Shown in pieces: positions 19,009 through 27,411 of a stretch of 64,000 bases of DNA. The DNA is taken from the NCBI GenBank assembly GCA_004173185.1, contig SEFZ01000007.1, forward strand, positions 91,953 to 155,952. Reading direction: 5' to 3'. Source of the DNA: Sphingomonadales bacterium. Lineage in GTDB: Bacteria; Pseudomonadota; Alphaproteobacteria; Sphingomonadales; Sphingomonadaceae. The first letter of the stretch is position 1, and every line of letters starts with the position of its first letter. The notes below the pieces were generated by a model. That model was not told the origin of the DNA. It saw nothing but the letters and a program-made list of their open reading frames with translations, and did not search any database. The position numbers and the translations under genes were made by a program.

Positions 19009-19719
19009 TCAGCGAGGGGCGTTATTCAGCATCTCCTCGACCCAATGCGGCACCAAAGTTCCCGCCGGGCCTAGCCGGCTCTCCGCGAACCATGCACTGC
19101 CCTCAGACGGGTCGAGATTGAGCTCCAGCGTCTGGGCACTATGGTATTTCGCGGTCTGAACAAAGCCCGCAGCAGGATAGACTGCGCCCGAAGTCCCGAT
19201 CGAGACGAACAGGTCAGCATCGGCAATCGCTCGTTCGATCCGTTCCATTTCGTAAGGCATCTCGCCGAAGAACACGATGTCGGGGCGCAGCGCAGGCTCG
19301 CCGCAATCGGGGCATTCGGTTTCGGGCGGGAGCGAATCCTCCCAGCCGTGGCGGATCCCGCACAGCGCACAGAGCGCCGATTTCAGCTCGCCATGCATAT
19401 GGATCAGCCGCTTCGCGCCGCCGCGCTCATGCAGATCATCGACATTCTGGGTGACGAGCAGCAATTCGCCCGGCCATTCCGCGTCGAGCCGTGCCAGCGC
19501 CAGATGCGCTGCGTTCGGCACGACGCTCGCCAGTTTCTCGCGGCGCTCGTCATAGAAGCGGTGGACCAGCTCGGGGTTCCGGAACAGCGCCTGTGGCGTG
19601 CAGACATCCTCCACGCGTTGCCCCTCCCATAGCCCGCCCGGCCCGCGAAACGTGGCGATGCCGCTTTCGGCGGAGAGCCCCGCGCCAGTGAGGATGACGA
19701 TGTTTTGGATGTCGCGCAT
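19009..19719 (-). CDS. cobB: NAD-dependent protein deacylase (sirtuin)
   Basis: A 236-residue sirtuin that removes acyl groups from lysines using NAD+. It has GAGLSAESGIATFRG (NAD-binding), TQNVDDLHE, catalytic H109 in IHMHGEL, and a zinc site C117-x2-C120 ... C136-x2-C139. Residues Y56 and R59 (FYDERR) reproduce the Y-x-x-R pair of SIRT5/CobB-type enzymes that accept succinyl and malonyl lysine. It is convergent with the nitrilase-like gene, 14 bases apart, and has no operon partner. Confidence 0.94.
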   Translation of the reverse strand: MRDIQNIVILTGAGLSAESGIATFRGPGGLWEGQRVEDVCTPQALFRNPELVHRFYDERREKLASVVPNAAHLALARLDAEWPGELLLVTQNVDDLHERGGAKRLIHMHGELKSALCALCGIRHGWEDSLPPETECPDCGEPALRPDIVFFGEMPYEMERIERAIADADLFVSIGTSGAVYPAAGFVQTAKYHSAQTLELNLDPSEGSAWFAESRLGPAGTLVPHWVEEMLNNAPR

Positions 19720-19776
19720 GGCGACACTCTATCGCCTGCCATGCGCTCGCCGCAAATGCGGTTCTAATTCTGCACC

Positions 19777-20115
19777 ATGCTCACGGTCTTGCTCTTCGCG
19801 ATGCTTGCCCAGGACCGTCCGGTGCTTCCCGCGCCCGATGACGATGCCATGCACATCGTGCCGCGCGAGAAATGTGAGCCGCGCGACGGCGAGATCACCG
19901 TCTGTGGCATCAACGATACGGCGCGCTTCCGCCTCCAGCCGACAAACGATGCGCGCTGGAAAGAGGCGCCGTTGCGTCCCGATTTCAAGCTGCCCGGCGG
20001 CGCGACCGGCACCATTCGTGCCGAGCAGCGCGGACTGCCCGGGGCAAGCGCGCCCGCTGCCTTTGTCACGATCAAGATTCCGTTCGGCGGCAAGAAGAAG
20101 CCCGACGACAAATAA
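19777..20115 (+). CDS. hypothetical exported protein
   Basis: A 112-residue protein with a short hydrophobic start (MLTVLLFAMLAQ) that may act as a signal peptide, then MHIVPREKCEPRDGEITVCG, where two cysteines 15 residues apart could form a disulfide, and a lysine-rich C-terminus (GGKKKPDDK). The motif K-C-x-P-x-x-x-x-E-I-x-V-C-G recurs in small sphingomonad periplasmic proteins of unknown function. It precedes dapB by 41 bases. Confidence 0.7.
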   Translation: MLTVLLFAMLAQDRPVLPAPDDDAMHIVPREKCEPRDGEITVCGINDTARFRLQPTNDARWKEAPLRPDFKLPGGATGTIRAEQRGLPGASAPAAFVTIKIPFGGKKKPDDK

Positions 20116-20156
20116 CCCTGTCGCGGCGCGCTGCGACCTGTGCCACAGGGACGGGC

Positions 20157-20915
20157 ATGACGAGCATTGGCATTTACGGCAGCCTCGGCCGGATGGGGCA
20201 GGCGATCATCGACGTAGCGCCGGGGCTCGGCGCATCGATCGCGGGCGGCGCGGATGCGCAGGACGATCCCGCGATCATCGCCGCCAGGGCGGATGTATTG
20301 GTCGATTTCTCGGCGGCGAGCGCGCTTGAGGCGCATCTCGCTGCAGCCCGCGCCGCGCGCACGCCGATCATGATCGGCACCACCGGGCTCAACCAGCGCC
20401 AGCATGAGCTGATCGATGCGGCGGCAACCGAAATCGCGGTGCTTCAGACCGGCAACACATCGATGGGCGTGGGGCTGCTTGCCCGGCTGGTGCGCGAAGC
20501 GGCTGCGCGGCTAGGGAGCGAATGGGACATTGAGATTGTCGAGATGCACCATCGCCACAAGGCCGATGCCCCATCGGGCACCGCTCTGATGCTCGGCAAG
20601 GCGGCGGCCGAGGGCATGGGCACGACGCTGGGCGAAGCGCAGGTGACCGATCGCGCCGGGCTTACGGGCGCGCGCTGCGGCGGGACGATCGGCATGGCGA
20701 GCCTGCGCGGTGGATCGGTGGTCGGCGATCACAGCGTGGTCTTTGCGACGGCCGGCGAACGCATCGAGCTGATCCACCGTGCGGACGATCGCGCGATCTT
20801 CGCGCGCGGCGCGGTTCAGGCCGCGCTGTGGCTCGCAGGGCGCAGGCCCGGGCGCTACACTATGGATTCAGTTCTTGGGGACTCAGTCCTTGGGGACTCG
20901 GTACGCGGCGGGTGA
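20157..20915 (+). CDS. dapB: 4-hydroxy-tetrahydrodipicolinate reductase
   Basis: NAD(P)H-dependent reductase of lysine and diaminopimelate synthesis. The 252-residue protein has the nucleotide-binding GIYGSLGRMGQAI, VLVDFSAASA, GTTGLNQRQHELID, the active-site EMHHRHKADAPSGTAL and VVGDHSVVFA. The family normally ends near YTM-x-x-VLGL; here the end is extended as [15 protein letters not shown] by a 15-base tandem repeat in the DNA. The stop overlaps the GTG start of nth. Confidence 0.95.
   Translation: MTSIGIYGSLGRMGQAIIDVAPGLGASIAGGADAQDDPAIIAARADVLVDFSAASALEAHLAAARAARTPIMIGTTGLNQRQHELIDAAATEIAVLQTGNTSMGVGLLARLVREAAARLGSEWDIEIVEMHHRHKADAPSGTALMLGKAAAEGMGTTLGEAQVTDRAGLTGARCGGTIGMASLRGGSVVGDHSVVFATAGERIELIHRADDRAIFARGAVQAALWLAGRRPGRYTMDSVLGDSVLGDSVRGG
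20866..20903 (+). repeat. 15-base tandem repeat at the dapB 3' end
   Basis: ATTCAGTTCTTGGGG (20866-20880) and ACTCAGTCCTTGGGG (20881-20895) differ at two bases and are followed by a partial third copy (ACTCGGTA). The unit encodes DSVLG and lengthens the DapB C-terminus beyond the usual end of the family. Confidence 0.85.
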
Positions 20916-21574
20916 AAAAGGGCGAGGTCGTCGAGTTTTTCGCGCGGCTGGCGGAGGAGAATCCGCATCCCGAAACCGAGCTCGAATATTCCAATCCCTA
21001 TACGCTGCTGGTGGCAGTGGCGCTTTCGGCGCAATCAACCGATGTCGGCGTGAACAAGGCGACGCGGGCATTGTTCGCCACAGTCGATACCCCCGCCAAG
21101 ATGGTCGCGCTGGGCGAGACGGAACTCAAGCAGCACATCAAGACGATCGGGCTGTTCAATACCAAGGCAAAGAACGTCATCGCTTTGTCCGAGGCGCTGG
21201 TCCGCGACCATCATGGCGAAGTGCCCGAGGACCGCGAGGCGCTGGAAAAACTGCCCGGGGTGGGGCGCAAGACCGCCAATGTCGTGCTCAACACCGCTTT
21301 CGGCCACGAGACCTTTGCTGTGGATACTCACATCTTCCGGGTCGGCAACCGCACCAGGCTGGCGCCGGGCAAAACCGTGCTTGCGGTCGAAAAGAAGCTG
21401 GAAAAGGCCGTGCCCCAGCCCTTCCGCCTCCACGCGCATCACTGGCTGATCCTGCACGGCCGCTACACCTGCAAGGCGCGCACACCCGAATGCTGGCGCT
21501 GCATCGTCGCCGATCTCTGCCCCTACAAGCCCAAGACCCCCGCGCCCAAAAAGGCTGCTACGCCCCAGCATTGA
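20912..21574 (+). CDS. nth: endonuclease III
   Basis: Base-excision repair glycosylase/AP lyase for oxidised pyrimidines. The 220-residue protein has the helix-hairpin-helix [17 protein letters not shown] with catalytic K120, the catalytic Asp D138 in [13 protein letters not shown], and a [4Fe-4S] cluster C187-x6-C194-x2-C197-x5-C203. The start is placed at GTG 20912, overlapping the dapB stop (GTGA), because the preceding in-frame residues are only an out-of-frame reading of the dapB repeat. A tRNA gene follows 44 bases downstream. Confidence 0.95.
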   Translation: MKKGEVVEFFARLAEENPHPETELEYSNPYTLLVAVALSAQSTDVGVNKATRALFATVDTPAKMVALGETELKQHIKTIGLFNTKAKNVIALSEALVRDHHGEVPEDREALEKLPGVGRKTANVVLNTAFGHETFAVDTHIFRVGNRTRLAPGKTVLAVEKKLEKAVPQPFRLHAHHWLILHGRYTCKARTPECWRCIVADLCPYKPKTPAPKKAATPQH

Positions 21575-21618
21575 GGCACTGGCGCACGCTCCTCAGCTTT
21601 GCTAGGCGGCGTCTCCAC

Positions 21619-21695
21619 GCACCCGTAGCTCAGCTGGATAGAGTACTGCCCTCCGAAGGCAGGGGTCACAGGTTCGAATCCTGTCGGGTGCGCCA
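21619..21695 (+). tRNA. tRNA-Arg (anticodon CCG)
   Basis: A 77-base cloverleaf with encoded CCA. Acceptor stem GCACCCG pairs with CGGGTGC, anticodon stem CTGCC pairs with GGCAG around the loop CTCCGAA (anticodon CCG, reading CGG), and the T arm is ACAGG-TTCGAAT-CCTGT. No terminator-like hairpin is seen before the purine operon, which begins 52 bases later. Confidence 0.97.
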
Positions 21696-21747
21696 GCTTT
21701 TCTCGAAATCGCATTGCATTCTCATGGCTTGCCGTGGAGCATGCGGC

Positions 21748-21927
21748 ATGCCTGACACCTCCACCCCTTCCGTCGATCCCGCCGCCGCCGATCTGGTGGC
21801 GGGGATGGCGCGCGTGATCGGGCTGGAGCTTCCCGATATTTGCCTGCCCGGCGTAATTGCGGGCGTCGAGGCGCTGCAGATGCATCTTGGCGTGCTGGAC
21901 GCGGCCGAAGCGGAGGATCGGCGCTGA
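21748..21927 (+). CDS. hpxX: DUF4089 small subunit, AtzG/HpxX-like
   Basis: A 59-residue helical protein ([20 protein letters not shown], then [20 protein letters not shown] and [13 protein letters not shown]) of the DUF4089 type. AtzG, the studied member, is a small subunit that forms a tight complex with the amidase AtzE and is needed for its solubility. Here too it is followed at once by an AtzE-like amidase. The ATG at 21748 has GTGGAG upstream. It opens the purine operon; its stop overlaps the next start by 4 bases. Confidence 0.82.
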   Translation: MPDTSTPSVDPAAADLVAGMARVIGLELPDICLPGVIAGVEALQMHLGVLDAAEAEDRR

Positions 21928-23285
21928 GTATCGCGGATATCGCGCGGGGCGTGGCCTCTGGACAGGTCTCTGCCACGGCGCTGGCCGAAGCGGCGTTGCG
22001 GCGTATGCGCGGCGAAGGGCGGGAAATCGCTGCGGCGACGCGCGTGCTCGACGCGCGGGCGCTGGCCAAGGCGGCCGAGGTGGATGCCCTGGTCGCGGCG
22101 GGCGCGAACCCTGGGCCGCTTGCCGGTGTGCCGTTCGGGGTGAAGGATTTGTTCGACGTGGCCGGTCTGCCGACCACCGCTGGCGCCGCAATGCTCCGCG
22201 ATGCGCCTCCGGCTGCGCGCGATGCCGAGGCGATCCGGCTGCTGGAGGCGGCGGGCGCGGTTCTGGTGGCGACGCTCAACATGGACGAGTTCGCTTATGG
22301 CTTTGCGACGATCAACGCGGCGTTCGGCACCACGCAGAACCCGCACGACCGCAGTCGCATCGCCGGCGGGTCGTCAGGCGGATCGGCGGCGGCGGTGGCT
22401 GCGGGGCTGGTGCCATTCAGCCTCGGATCGGACACCAATGGCTCGATCCGCGTGCCGGCGGCGCTTTGCGGCATCTATGGCCTGAAGCCTACGCATGAAG
22501 CGCTGCCGATGGATGGGGTCTATCCCTTCGTAGACAGCTTCGACGATATCGGGCCGTTCGCGACCCGCGTGGCCGATCTGAAACGGGTCTGGGACGTGCT
22601 TGGCGGGCGCGCCGACGCGGGATCGGGCATGCGGGTTGCTCGATTGGGGGGCTGGTTCGCGCGCAATGTCTGTGACGAACTGGTGCAGGGTGTGGATGCG
22701 ATCGCGGCGCATCTTGGCGGGGTTGATACCGTGGCGTTGCCGCAGGTGGACGCAGCGCGTTCGGCCGCGTTCCTGATGACGGCAGCAGAGGGCGGGGCGC
22801 GGCATTTGCCCGAGCTTCGCAAGCGTCCGCTCGAATTCGATCCCCAGACCCGCGACCGGCTGATTGCCGGGGCGATGCTCCCCGCTTCGGGCTATTTCGC
22901 CGCCGAGGCGTTCCGCGCCCGCTTCCGCCGCGCGGCCGAGGCCTTGTTTGCGCGTTACGACGTGCTGATCGCGCCCGCAGCCGGCGAAGTCGCGCCGCGC
23001 ATCGACAATCCGATGATCACGGTGGATGGCAAGCGCGTGCCCGCTCGGGCGCAGTTGGGCATCTTCACCCAGCCGCTCAGCTTCATCGGGCTGCCGGTGA
23101 TCACCGTGCCGCTATATCGCCCGGGCAAGCTCCCGCTGGGCGTGCAACTGGTCGGCAAACCCGGCGGCGAAGCATCTCTATTTGCGCTGGCGGAAGCGCT
23201 GGAAGCGGCGCGTATCACTGGGGTTTCCCTGCCGGAGTCCGGCGCTATGCTGGGTCCGAAGGGGGACGCGGTTGACGCAGGCTGA
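21924..23285 (+). CDS. hpxY: AtzE/HpxY-like amidase (amidase signature family), probable CTG start
   Basis: A 453-residue amidase with the Ser-cisSer-Lys triad: K74 in [12 protein letters not shown]150 in [15 protein letters not shown] and S174 in [14 protein letters not shown]. Its partner DUF4089 gene and the surrounding purine cluster match hpxXY of Klebsiella, and the group includes AtzE, which deaminates 1-carboxybiuret. Oxalurate is chemically similar, so action on oxalurate is a reasonable inference. No ATG, GTG or TTG gives a sensible start: CTG at 21924 begins (M)[12 protein letters not shown], has GGAGG 7 bases upstream and overlaps the hpxX stop as CTGA. An ATG at 21840 adds 28 residues read out of frame from hpxX. 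Confidence 0.85.
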   Translation: MSIADIARGVASGQVSATALAEAALRRMRGEGREIAAATRVLDARALAKAAEVDALVAAGANPGPLAGVPFGVKDLFDVAGLPTTAGAAMLRDAPPAARDAEAIRLLEAAGAVLVATLNMDEFAYGFATINAAFGTTQNPHDRSRIAGGSSGGSAAAVAAGLVPFSLGSDTNGSIRVPAALCGIYGLKPTHEALPMDGVYPFVDSFDDIGPFATRVADLKRVWDVLGGRADAGSGMRVARLGGWFARNVCDELVQGVDAIAAHLGGVDTVALPQVDAARSAAFLMTAAEGGARHLPELRKRPLEFDPQTRDRLIAGAMLPASGYFAAEAFRARFRRAAEALFARYDVLIAPAAGEVAPRIDNPMITVDGKRVPARAQLGIFTQPLSFIGLPVITVPLYRPGKLPLGVQLVGKPGGEASLFALAEALEAARITGVSLPESGAMLGPKGDAVDAG

Positions 23286-24612
23286 AAGCATCGGGCTGAT
23301 CGAGCGGCAGTTCGCGCTCGCCGAACGCGGCACCGATGCGCGCACCGAAGTGCTGGCGGGCGTCACCACCTTCCTGACCATGGCCTATATCATCGTGGTC
23401 AACCCGGCGATCCTAGGGTCCACGGGCATGCCGATCGCGGCAGTGGCGGCGGCGACCTGCCTTGCGGCGGGCTTTGCCAGCATATTGATGGGCATGACGG
23501 CAAACATGCCGCTGGCGCTCGCGCCGGGCATGGGGCTGAACGCTTATTTCGCCTTCACCGTAGTCGGCGCGATGGGGGTGCCATGGCAGGTGGCGTTGGG
23601 CTGCGTGTTCATCTCGGGCATCGCCTTCCTCGTCCTGACCTTTGCCGGCATCCGCCAGATGATCATCGCGGCGATCCCGAAAAGCCTGTTCGCGGCGGTC
23701 GCGGGCGGGATCGGGTTGTTCATCGGGTTTATCGGGCTGAAGAATGCCGGGATCGTCGTCAGCAATCCGGCGACTTCGGTGGCGCTGGGCGATCTCCATG
23801 CGCCGGGCGCGGCGCTGGCGCTGCTCGGGTTGGTGGTGATCGCCGCGCTGTCCGCCTGGAAAGTGCGTGGCGCGATCCTGATCGGGATCGTCGTGACTAC
23901 GGTTATCGGCTGGCTGATCGGTGCGGTGACCTTCACTCCGCAGCCTTATGACCTGACCGCGATTTCGCAGGTCGCGTTCCAGCTCGATCTCGCGGGCGTG
24001 TTCGGGCTTTCGGGCAGCCACGGCCTTGGGCTGTTCGAGATATTGTTCGTGTTCCTGTTCGTCGATCTGTTCGATAATATCGGCACGCTGATGGGGGTCA
24101 CGCGCCGCGCAGGCCTTCTCGACAAGCACGGCAATGTGCCGCGGCTCAACCGCATTCTCTTCACCGATTCGATCGCAACGATCTTTGGCAGCCTCGCGGG
24201 CACCAGCACGGTGACCAGCTATGTCGAGAGCGCTGCGGGCGTGCAGGCGGGCGGGCGCACCGGGCTTACCGCAGTAGTGACGGGCGTGCTGTTCCTGCTC
24301 GCGATGCTGGTCGCGCCTTATGCGCAATTGGTGCCGCTCGCCGCTACCGCGCCTGCGCTGATCCTGGTGGGCGCGCTGATGATGGCGCCGTTGCTCGATG
24401 TCGATTGGCATGATCCCGAAGTGGCGATCCCGGCCTTCCTCACTGTCGCGTTGATCCCGCTCACCTTTTCGATCGCCAACGGCCTTGCCTTTGGGATCAC
24501 CGCTTATGCCCTGCTCAAGCTGATCCGCGGCAAGATTACCAAGACCGACTGGCTGTTGCTGGTGCTGGCCTTGCTGTTCGTCATCCGCTTCGCCTGGCTC
24601 TCGGCGGCCTGA
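23272..24612 (+). CDS. AzgA-type NCS2 purine permease
   Basis: A 446-residue membrane protein with about 12 to 14 hydrophobic segments. Markers of the AzgA branch are EVLAGVTTFLTMAYIIVVNP, ANMPLALAPGMGLNAYFAF, FLFVDLFDNIGTLMGVTRRA and STVTSYVESAAGVQAGGRTG. These proteins import hypoxanthine, guanine or adenine with protons, matching the catabolic genes around it. TTG at 23272 ([14 protein letters not shown]) is chosen because GGGGGA lies 5 bases upstream; it overlaps hpxY by 14 bases. Confidence 0.9.
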   Translation: MTQAESIGLIERQFALAERGTDARTEVLAGVTTFLTMAYIIVVNPAILGSTGMPIAAVAAATCLAAGFASILMGMTANMPLALAPGMGLNAYFAFTVVGAMGVPWQVALGCVFISGIAFLVLTFAGIRQMIIAAIPKSLFAAVAGGIGLFIGFIGLKNAGIVVSNPATSVALGDLHAPGAALALLGLVVIAALSAWKVRGAILIGIVVTTVIGWLIGAVTFTPQPYDLTAISQVAFQLDLAGVFGLSGSHGLGLFEILFVFLFVDLFDNIGTLMGVTRRAGLLDKHGNVPRLNRILFTDSIATIFGSLAGTSTVTSYVESAAGVQAGGRTGLTAVVTGVLFLLAMLVAPYAQLVPLAATAPALILVGALMMAPLLDVDWHDPEVAIPAFLTVALIPLTFSIANGLAFGITAYALLKLIRGKITKTDWLLLVLALLFVIRFAWLSAA

Positions 24613-24613
24613 T

Positions 24614-26176
24614 ATGTTGCACTCTGTTCGTTCGCTCCGGGGCATGGTCACCGCGCCCCATCATCTCGCGTCTCAGGCGGGACTAAGCGTGTTGCAGGAT
24701 GGCGGATCGGCGCTCGAAGCCGGGGTCGCGGTCGCGGCCTGCCTCGCGGTGGTCTATCCGCACATGACCGGCATTGGCGGCGACGGCTTCTGGCTGATCG
24801 CCGAGCCCGATGGCAGCACCCGCGCGATTCATGGCTGTGGCGGCGCGGCGGCTGCTGCGGACCTGTCGCTATATGCCGGGATGGCTGGGGTGCCGACGCG
24901 CGGACCTTTGGCGGCGAACACCGTAGCGGGGACGATTTCGGCCTGGGCCGAAGCGCTCAAGGGTGGGACCTTGCCGCTCGCCCGCATCCTGCGCGATGCG
25001 ATCCACCATGCCGAACATGGCGTGGCTATCACCAAAACCGGTGCGGAGATCGTCGCTGCGAAAGCAAGCGAGCTGCGCGATCAGCCCGGCGCATGGGCGG
25101 CAACCTATGGCGATGCGCGCGAGGGCGAAGTGCGTAAGCAACCCGCGTTGGCCGCGACGCTGCGGCGGCTGGCGGAGGAGGGGCTCGACAGCTTCTATAC
25201 CGGTGCGCTCGCCGATGACATCGCCATGGATCTGGAAGCGCTGGGCAGCCCGGTATCGCGCGCCGATCTGGCCGCGCACCGCGTCGAGACGCCCGATCCG
25301 CTGCGGCTGGGCATCGAAGGGGTGGAGTTGTTCAACAGCGCACCGCCCACGCAAGGCGCGGCCTCGCTGCTGATCCTCGGGCTGGCGGATCGCTTGCCCA
25401 AGGGCGATGCCGATAGCTTCGCGCATATCCATGGGCTGGTCGAGGCGACCAAGCAGGCATTTATCTATCGTGACGCGCATGTCGGCGATCCGGCCTATAT
25501 GCCGTCTGGCCCGCAGGCGTTGCTCGACGATGCGGGCGCGCTCGATGCGATGGCCGCGCGGATCGATCTGGCGAAGGCGCTGCCCTGGCCGCATGTGCCC
25601 CAGCCGGGCGACACCTGCTGGTTTGCCGCTGCAGATAGCGAAGGCCGCGTGGTCAGCTGCATCCAGTCGACCTATTTCGAGTTCGGATCGGGGCTGGTCC
25701 TGCCGAAAACCGGCATCACTTGGCAAAATCGCGGCTCCAGCTTTCGGTTGACCCCCGATGGCTGGAATGCGCTCCAGCCCGGGCGCAAGCCGTTCCACAC
25801 GCTCAACCCCGCGCTCGCGCGCTTCGATGACGGCCGCGTCATGGCCTATGGCACGATGGGGGGCGAGGGCCAGCCGCAGACGCAGGCGGCATTGTTCAGC
25901 CGCTATGCGTGGCACGGCGTGAACCTTCAGGAAGCGATCACCCGCCCACGCTGGCTGCTCGGCAAGACCTGGGGCGAGGAAAGCGTGACGCTCAAGCTCG
26001 AGAGCCGCTTCGATGATGCGCTGGTAGCGAAACTGCGCAGCGCCGGGCATGATGTCGAGATGCTCCCGGCTTTCACGGCGGTAATGGGCCATGCCGGCGC
26101 GATCGTGCGGCATCCCTCCGGCGTGCTCGAAGGCGCGACCGATCCGCGCAGCGACGGGCAGGTGGCGGCATGGTAG
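24614..26176 (+). CDS. hpxW: gamma-glutamyltransferase-fold amidohydrolase, HpxW-like (oxamate)
   Basis: A 520-residue Ntn-hydrolase precursor. It has the gamma-glutamyltransferase N-terminal motif GMVTAPHHLASQAGLSVLQD, HMTGIGGDGFW, and an autocleavage site GDTCWFAAAD with nucleophile T334. The second chain begins there and includes GSGLVLPKTGITWQNRG and GTMGGEGQPQ. No signal peptide is present, unlike periplasmic Ggt, which fits the cytoplasmic HpxW enzyme of Klebsiella reported to hydrolyse oxamate to oxalate and ammonia. Neighbourhood with hpxX, hpxY and hpxZ supports this over glutathione hydrolysis. Confidence 0.85.
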   Translation: MLHSVRSLRGMVTAPHHLASQAGLSVLQDGGSALEAGVAVAACLAVVYPHMTGIGGDGFWLIAEPDGSTRAIHGCGGAAAAADLSLYAGMAGVPTRGPLAANTVAGTISAWAEALKGGTLPLARILRDAIHHAEHGVAITKTGAEIVAAKASELRDQPGAWAATYGDAREGEVRKQPALAATLRRLAEEGLDSFYTGALADDIAMDLEALGSPVSRADLAAHRVETPDPLRLGIEGVELFNSAPPTQGAASLLILGLADRLPKGDADSFAHIHGLVEATKQAFIYRDAHVGDPAYMPSGPQALLDDAGALDAMAARIDLAKALPWPHVPQPGDTCWFAAADSEGRVVSCIQSTYFEFGSGLVLPKTGITWQNRGSSFRLTPDGWNALQPGRKPFHTLNPALARFDDGRVMAYGTMGGEGQPQTQAALFSRYAWHGVNLQEAITRPRWLLGKTWGEESVTLKLESRFDDALVAKLRSAGHDVEMLPAFTAVMGHAGAIVRHPSGVLEGATDPRSDGQVAAW

Positions 26177-27411
26177 CGCCAAAGGAGATCGGTGGCGCAC
26201 GCGCCGTCGCGCGCTGCGACGAGCTGGGCATCGCGCCCTATAGCGATGCGCCCGACATGCTGTTTCGCGCCTTTCTCACGCCCGCTTTCGCCGCTGCCCA
26301 GCGCCGCATCGCCGAGTGGATGATCGAAGCGGGGATGACTACGCGGATCGATGAAGCCGCGAATTTGATCGGCCGCTATGAGGGCACCGATCCGCAAGCG
26401 CTGCCGCTGATCATCGGCAGCCATATCGACAGCGTGCGCGATGCCGGGCGCTATGATGGGCCGCTTGGCGTGATGCTCGGGATCGAGGCAGTCGCGGCGC
26501 TGCATGAAGCGGGCAAGCGCTTGGCCTTCCCCATTGAAGTCTATGCGTTCGGCGACGAGGAAGGCTCGCGCTTCGCCACCGCCATGCTGACCAGCCGGGC
26601 CGTTGCGGGCACGCTCGATCCGGCGATGCTCGCCATCGAGGATCGCAGCGGCATGTCGCTCGATGAAGCATTGGCGCCGTTCGAGCTTTCCGATCTCACC
26701 TTCGCCAAGGCGCGACACCCCGGCGCGCGCGCGTATTTTGAAGCGCATATCGAGCAGGGGCCTGCGCTCGAAGCGGAGGGGCTGGCAGTCGGCGTCGTCA
26801 CCGGCATCGCGGCGCAGCTTCGCTATATCGTGACGGTCACGGGCAGGGCGGGCCATGCGGGCACCACATCGATGGCGCTGCGTCGCGATGCGCTGACCGG
26901 CGCTGCCGAGATGCTGCTCGCGGTCGAGCGGATCGCGCGCGATGATGCCTCCGATCTGGTCGCCACGGTCGGCCGGATCGAAGCCGCACCCGGCGCGCCC
27001 AATGTCATTCCCGGCCGCGTGACCTTCACGGTGGATGTCCGCGCGGGCGAAGGCTCACGGCGCGACGCGGCGGCACAGGCGATCCTCGCCGAATTCCGCG
27101 CCATCGCCACCCGGCGCGGCCTCGACATCGCCATCGAACAGACCAACGATCTCGCCGCATCGCCCTGCGATCCCGCGCTGATGGCGTTGCTCGATCAATC
27201 CGTCGCAGCGCAGGGGATCGCTCCGCATCGCCTTGTCAGCGGTGCCGGGCATGACGCCATGATCATGGCCGCGCTCTGCCCCACTGCGATGCTCTTCATC
27301 CGATGCCGCCACGGCATCAGCCATAACCCCGCCGAACATGTCGATGCTGCCGATGCCGAAATCGCGCTACACGTCATGCTCGGCTTTATCGATCGTTTGG
27401 AAACCCAATGA
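26170..27411 (+). CDS. hpxK: M20-family allantoate/ureido amidohydrolase
   Basis: A 413-residue di-metal hydrolase of the allantoate amidohydrolase/N-carbamoyl amino acid hydrolase group. Metal and substrate motifs are IIGSHIDSVRDAGRYDGPLG, AFGDEEGSRF, EAHIEQGPALE, GRAGHAGTT and HGISHNPAEH. In this cluster it should open allantoate, giving ureidoglycine, carbon dioxide and ammonia. Some members instead hydrolyse ureidoglycolate, so the exact step is inferred from context. The start overlaps hpxW by 7 bases and its stop overlaps the aminotransferase by 4. Confidence 0.87.
   Translation: MVAPKEIGGARAVARCDELGIAPYSDAPDMLFRAFLTPAFAAAQRRIAEWMIEAGMTTRIDEAANLIGRYEGTDPQALPLIIGSHIDSVRDAGRYDGPLGVMLGIEAVAALHEAGKRLAFPIEVYAFGDEEGSRFATAMLTSRAVAGTLDPAMLAIEDRSGMSLDEALAPFELSDLTFAKARHPGARAYFEAHIEQGPALEAEGLAVGVVTGIAAQLRYIVTVTGRAGHAGTTSMALRRDALTGAAEMLLAVERIARDDASDLVATVGRIEAAPGAPNVIPGRVTFTVDVRAGEGSRRDAAAQAILAEFRAIATRRGLDIAIEQTNDLAASPCDPALMALLDQSVAAQGIAPHRLVSGAGHDAMIMAALCPTAMLFIRCRHGISHNPAEHVDAADAEIALHVMLGFIDRLETQ

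Noticed and set aside
20828..20911. ATG start for nth 28 codons upstream
   Set aside because: It translates the dapB C-terminal repeat in another frame; GTG 20912 coupled to the dapB stop fits better.
23413..24651. 412-codon open frame antisense to the AzgA permease gene
   Set aside because: Composition is dominated by Arg, Asp, Glu and His, a mirror of hydrophobic codons on the other strand; no family match.
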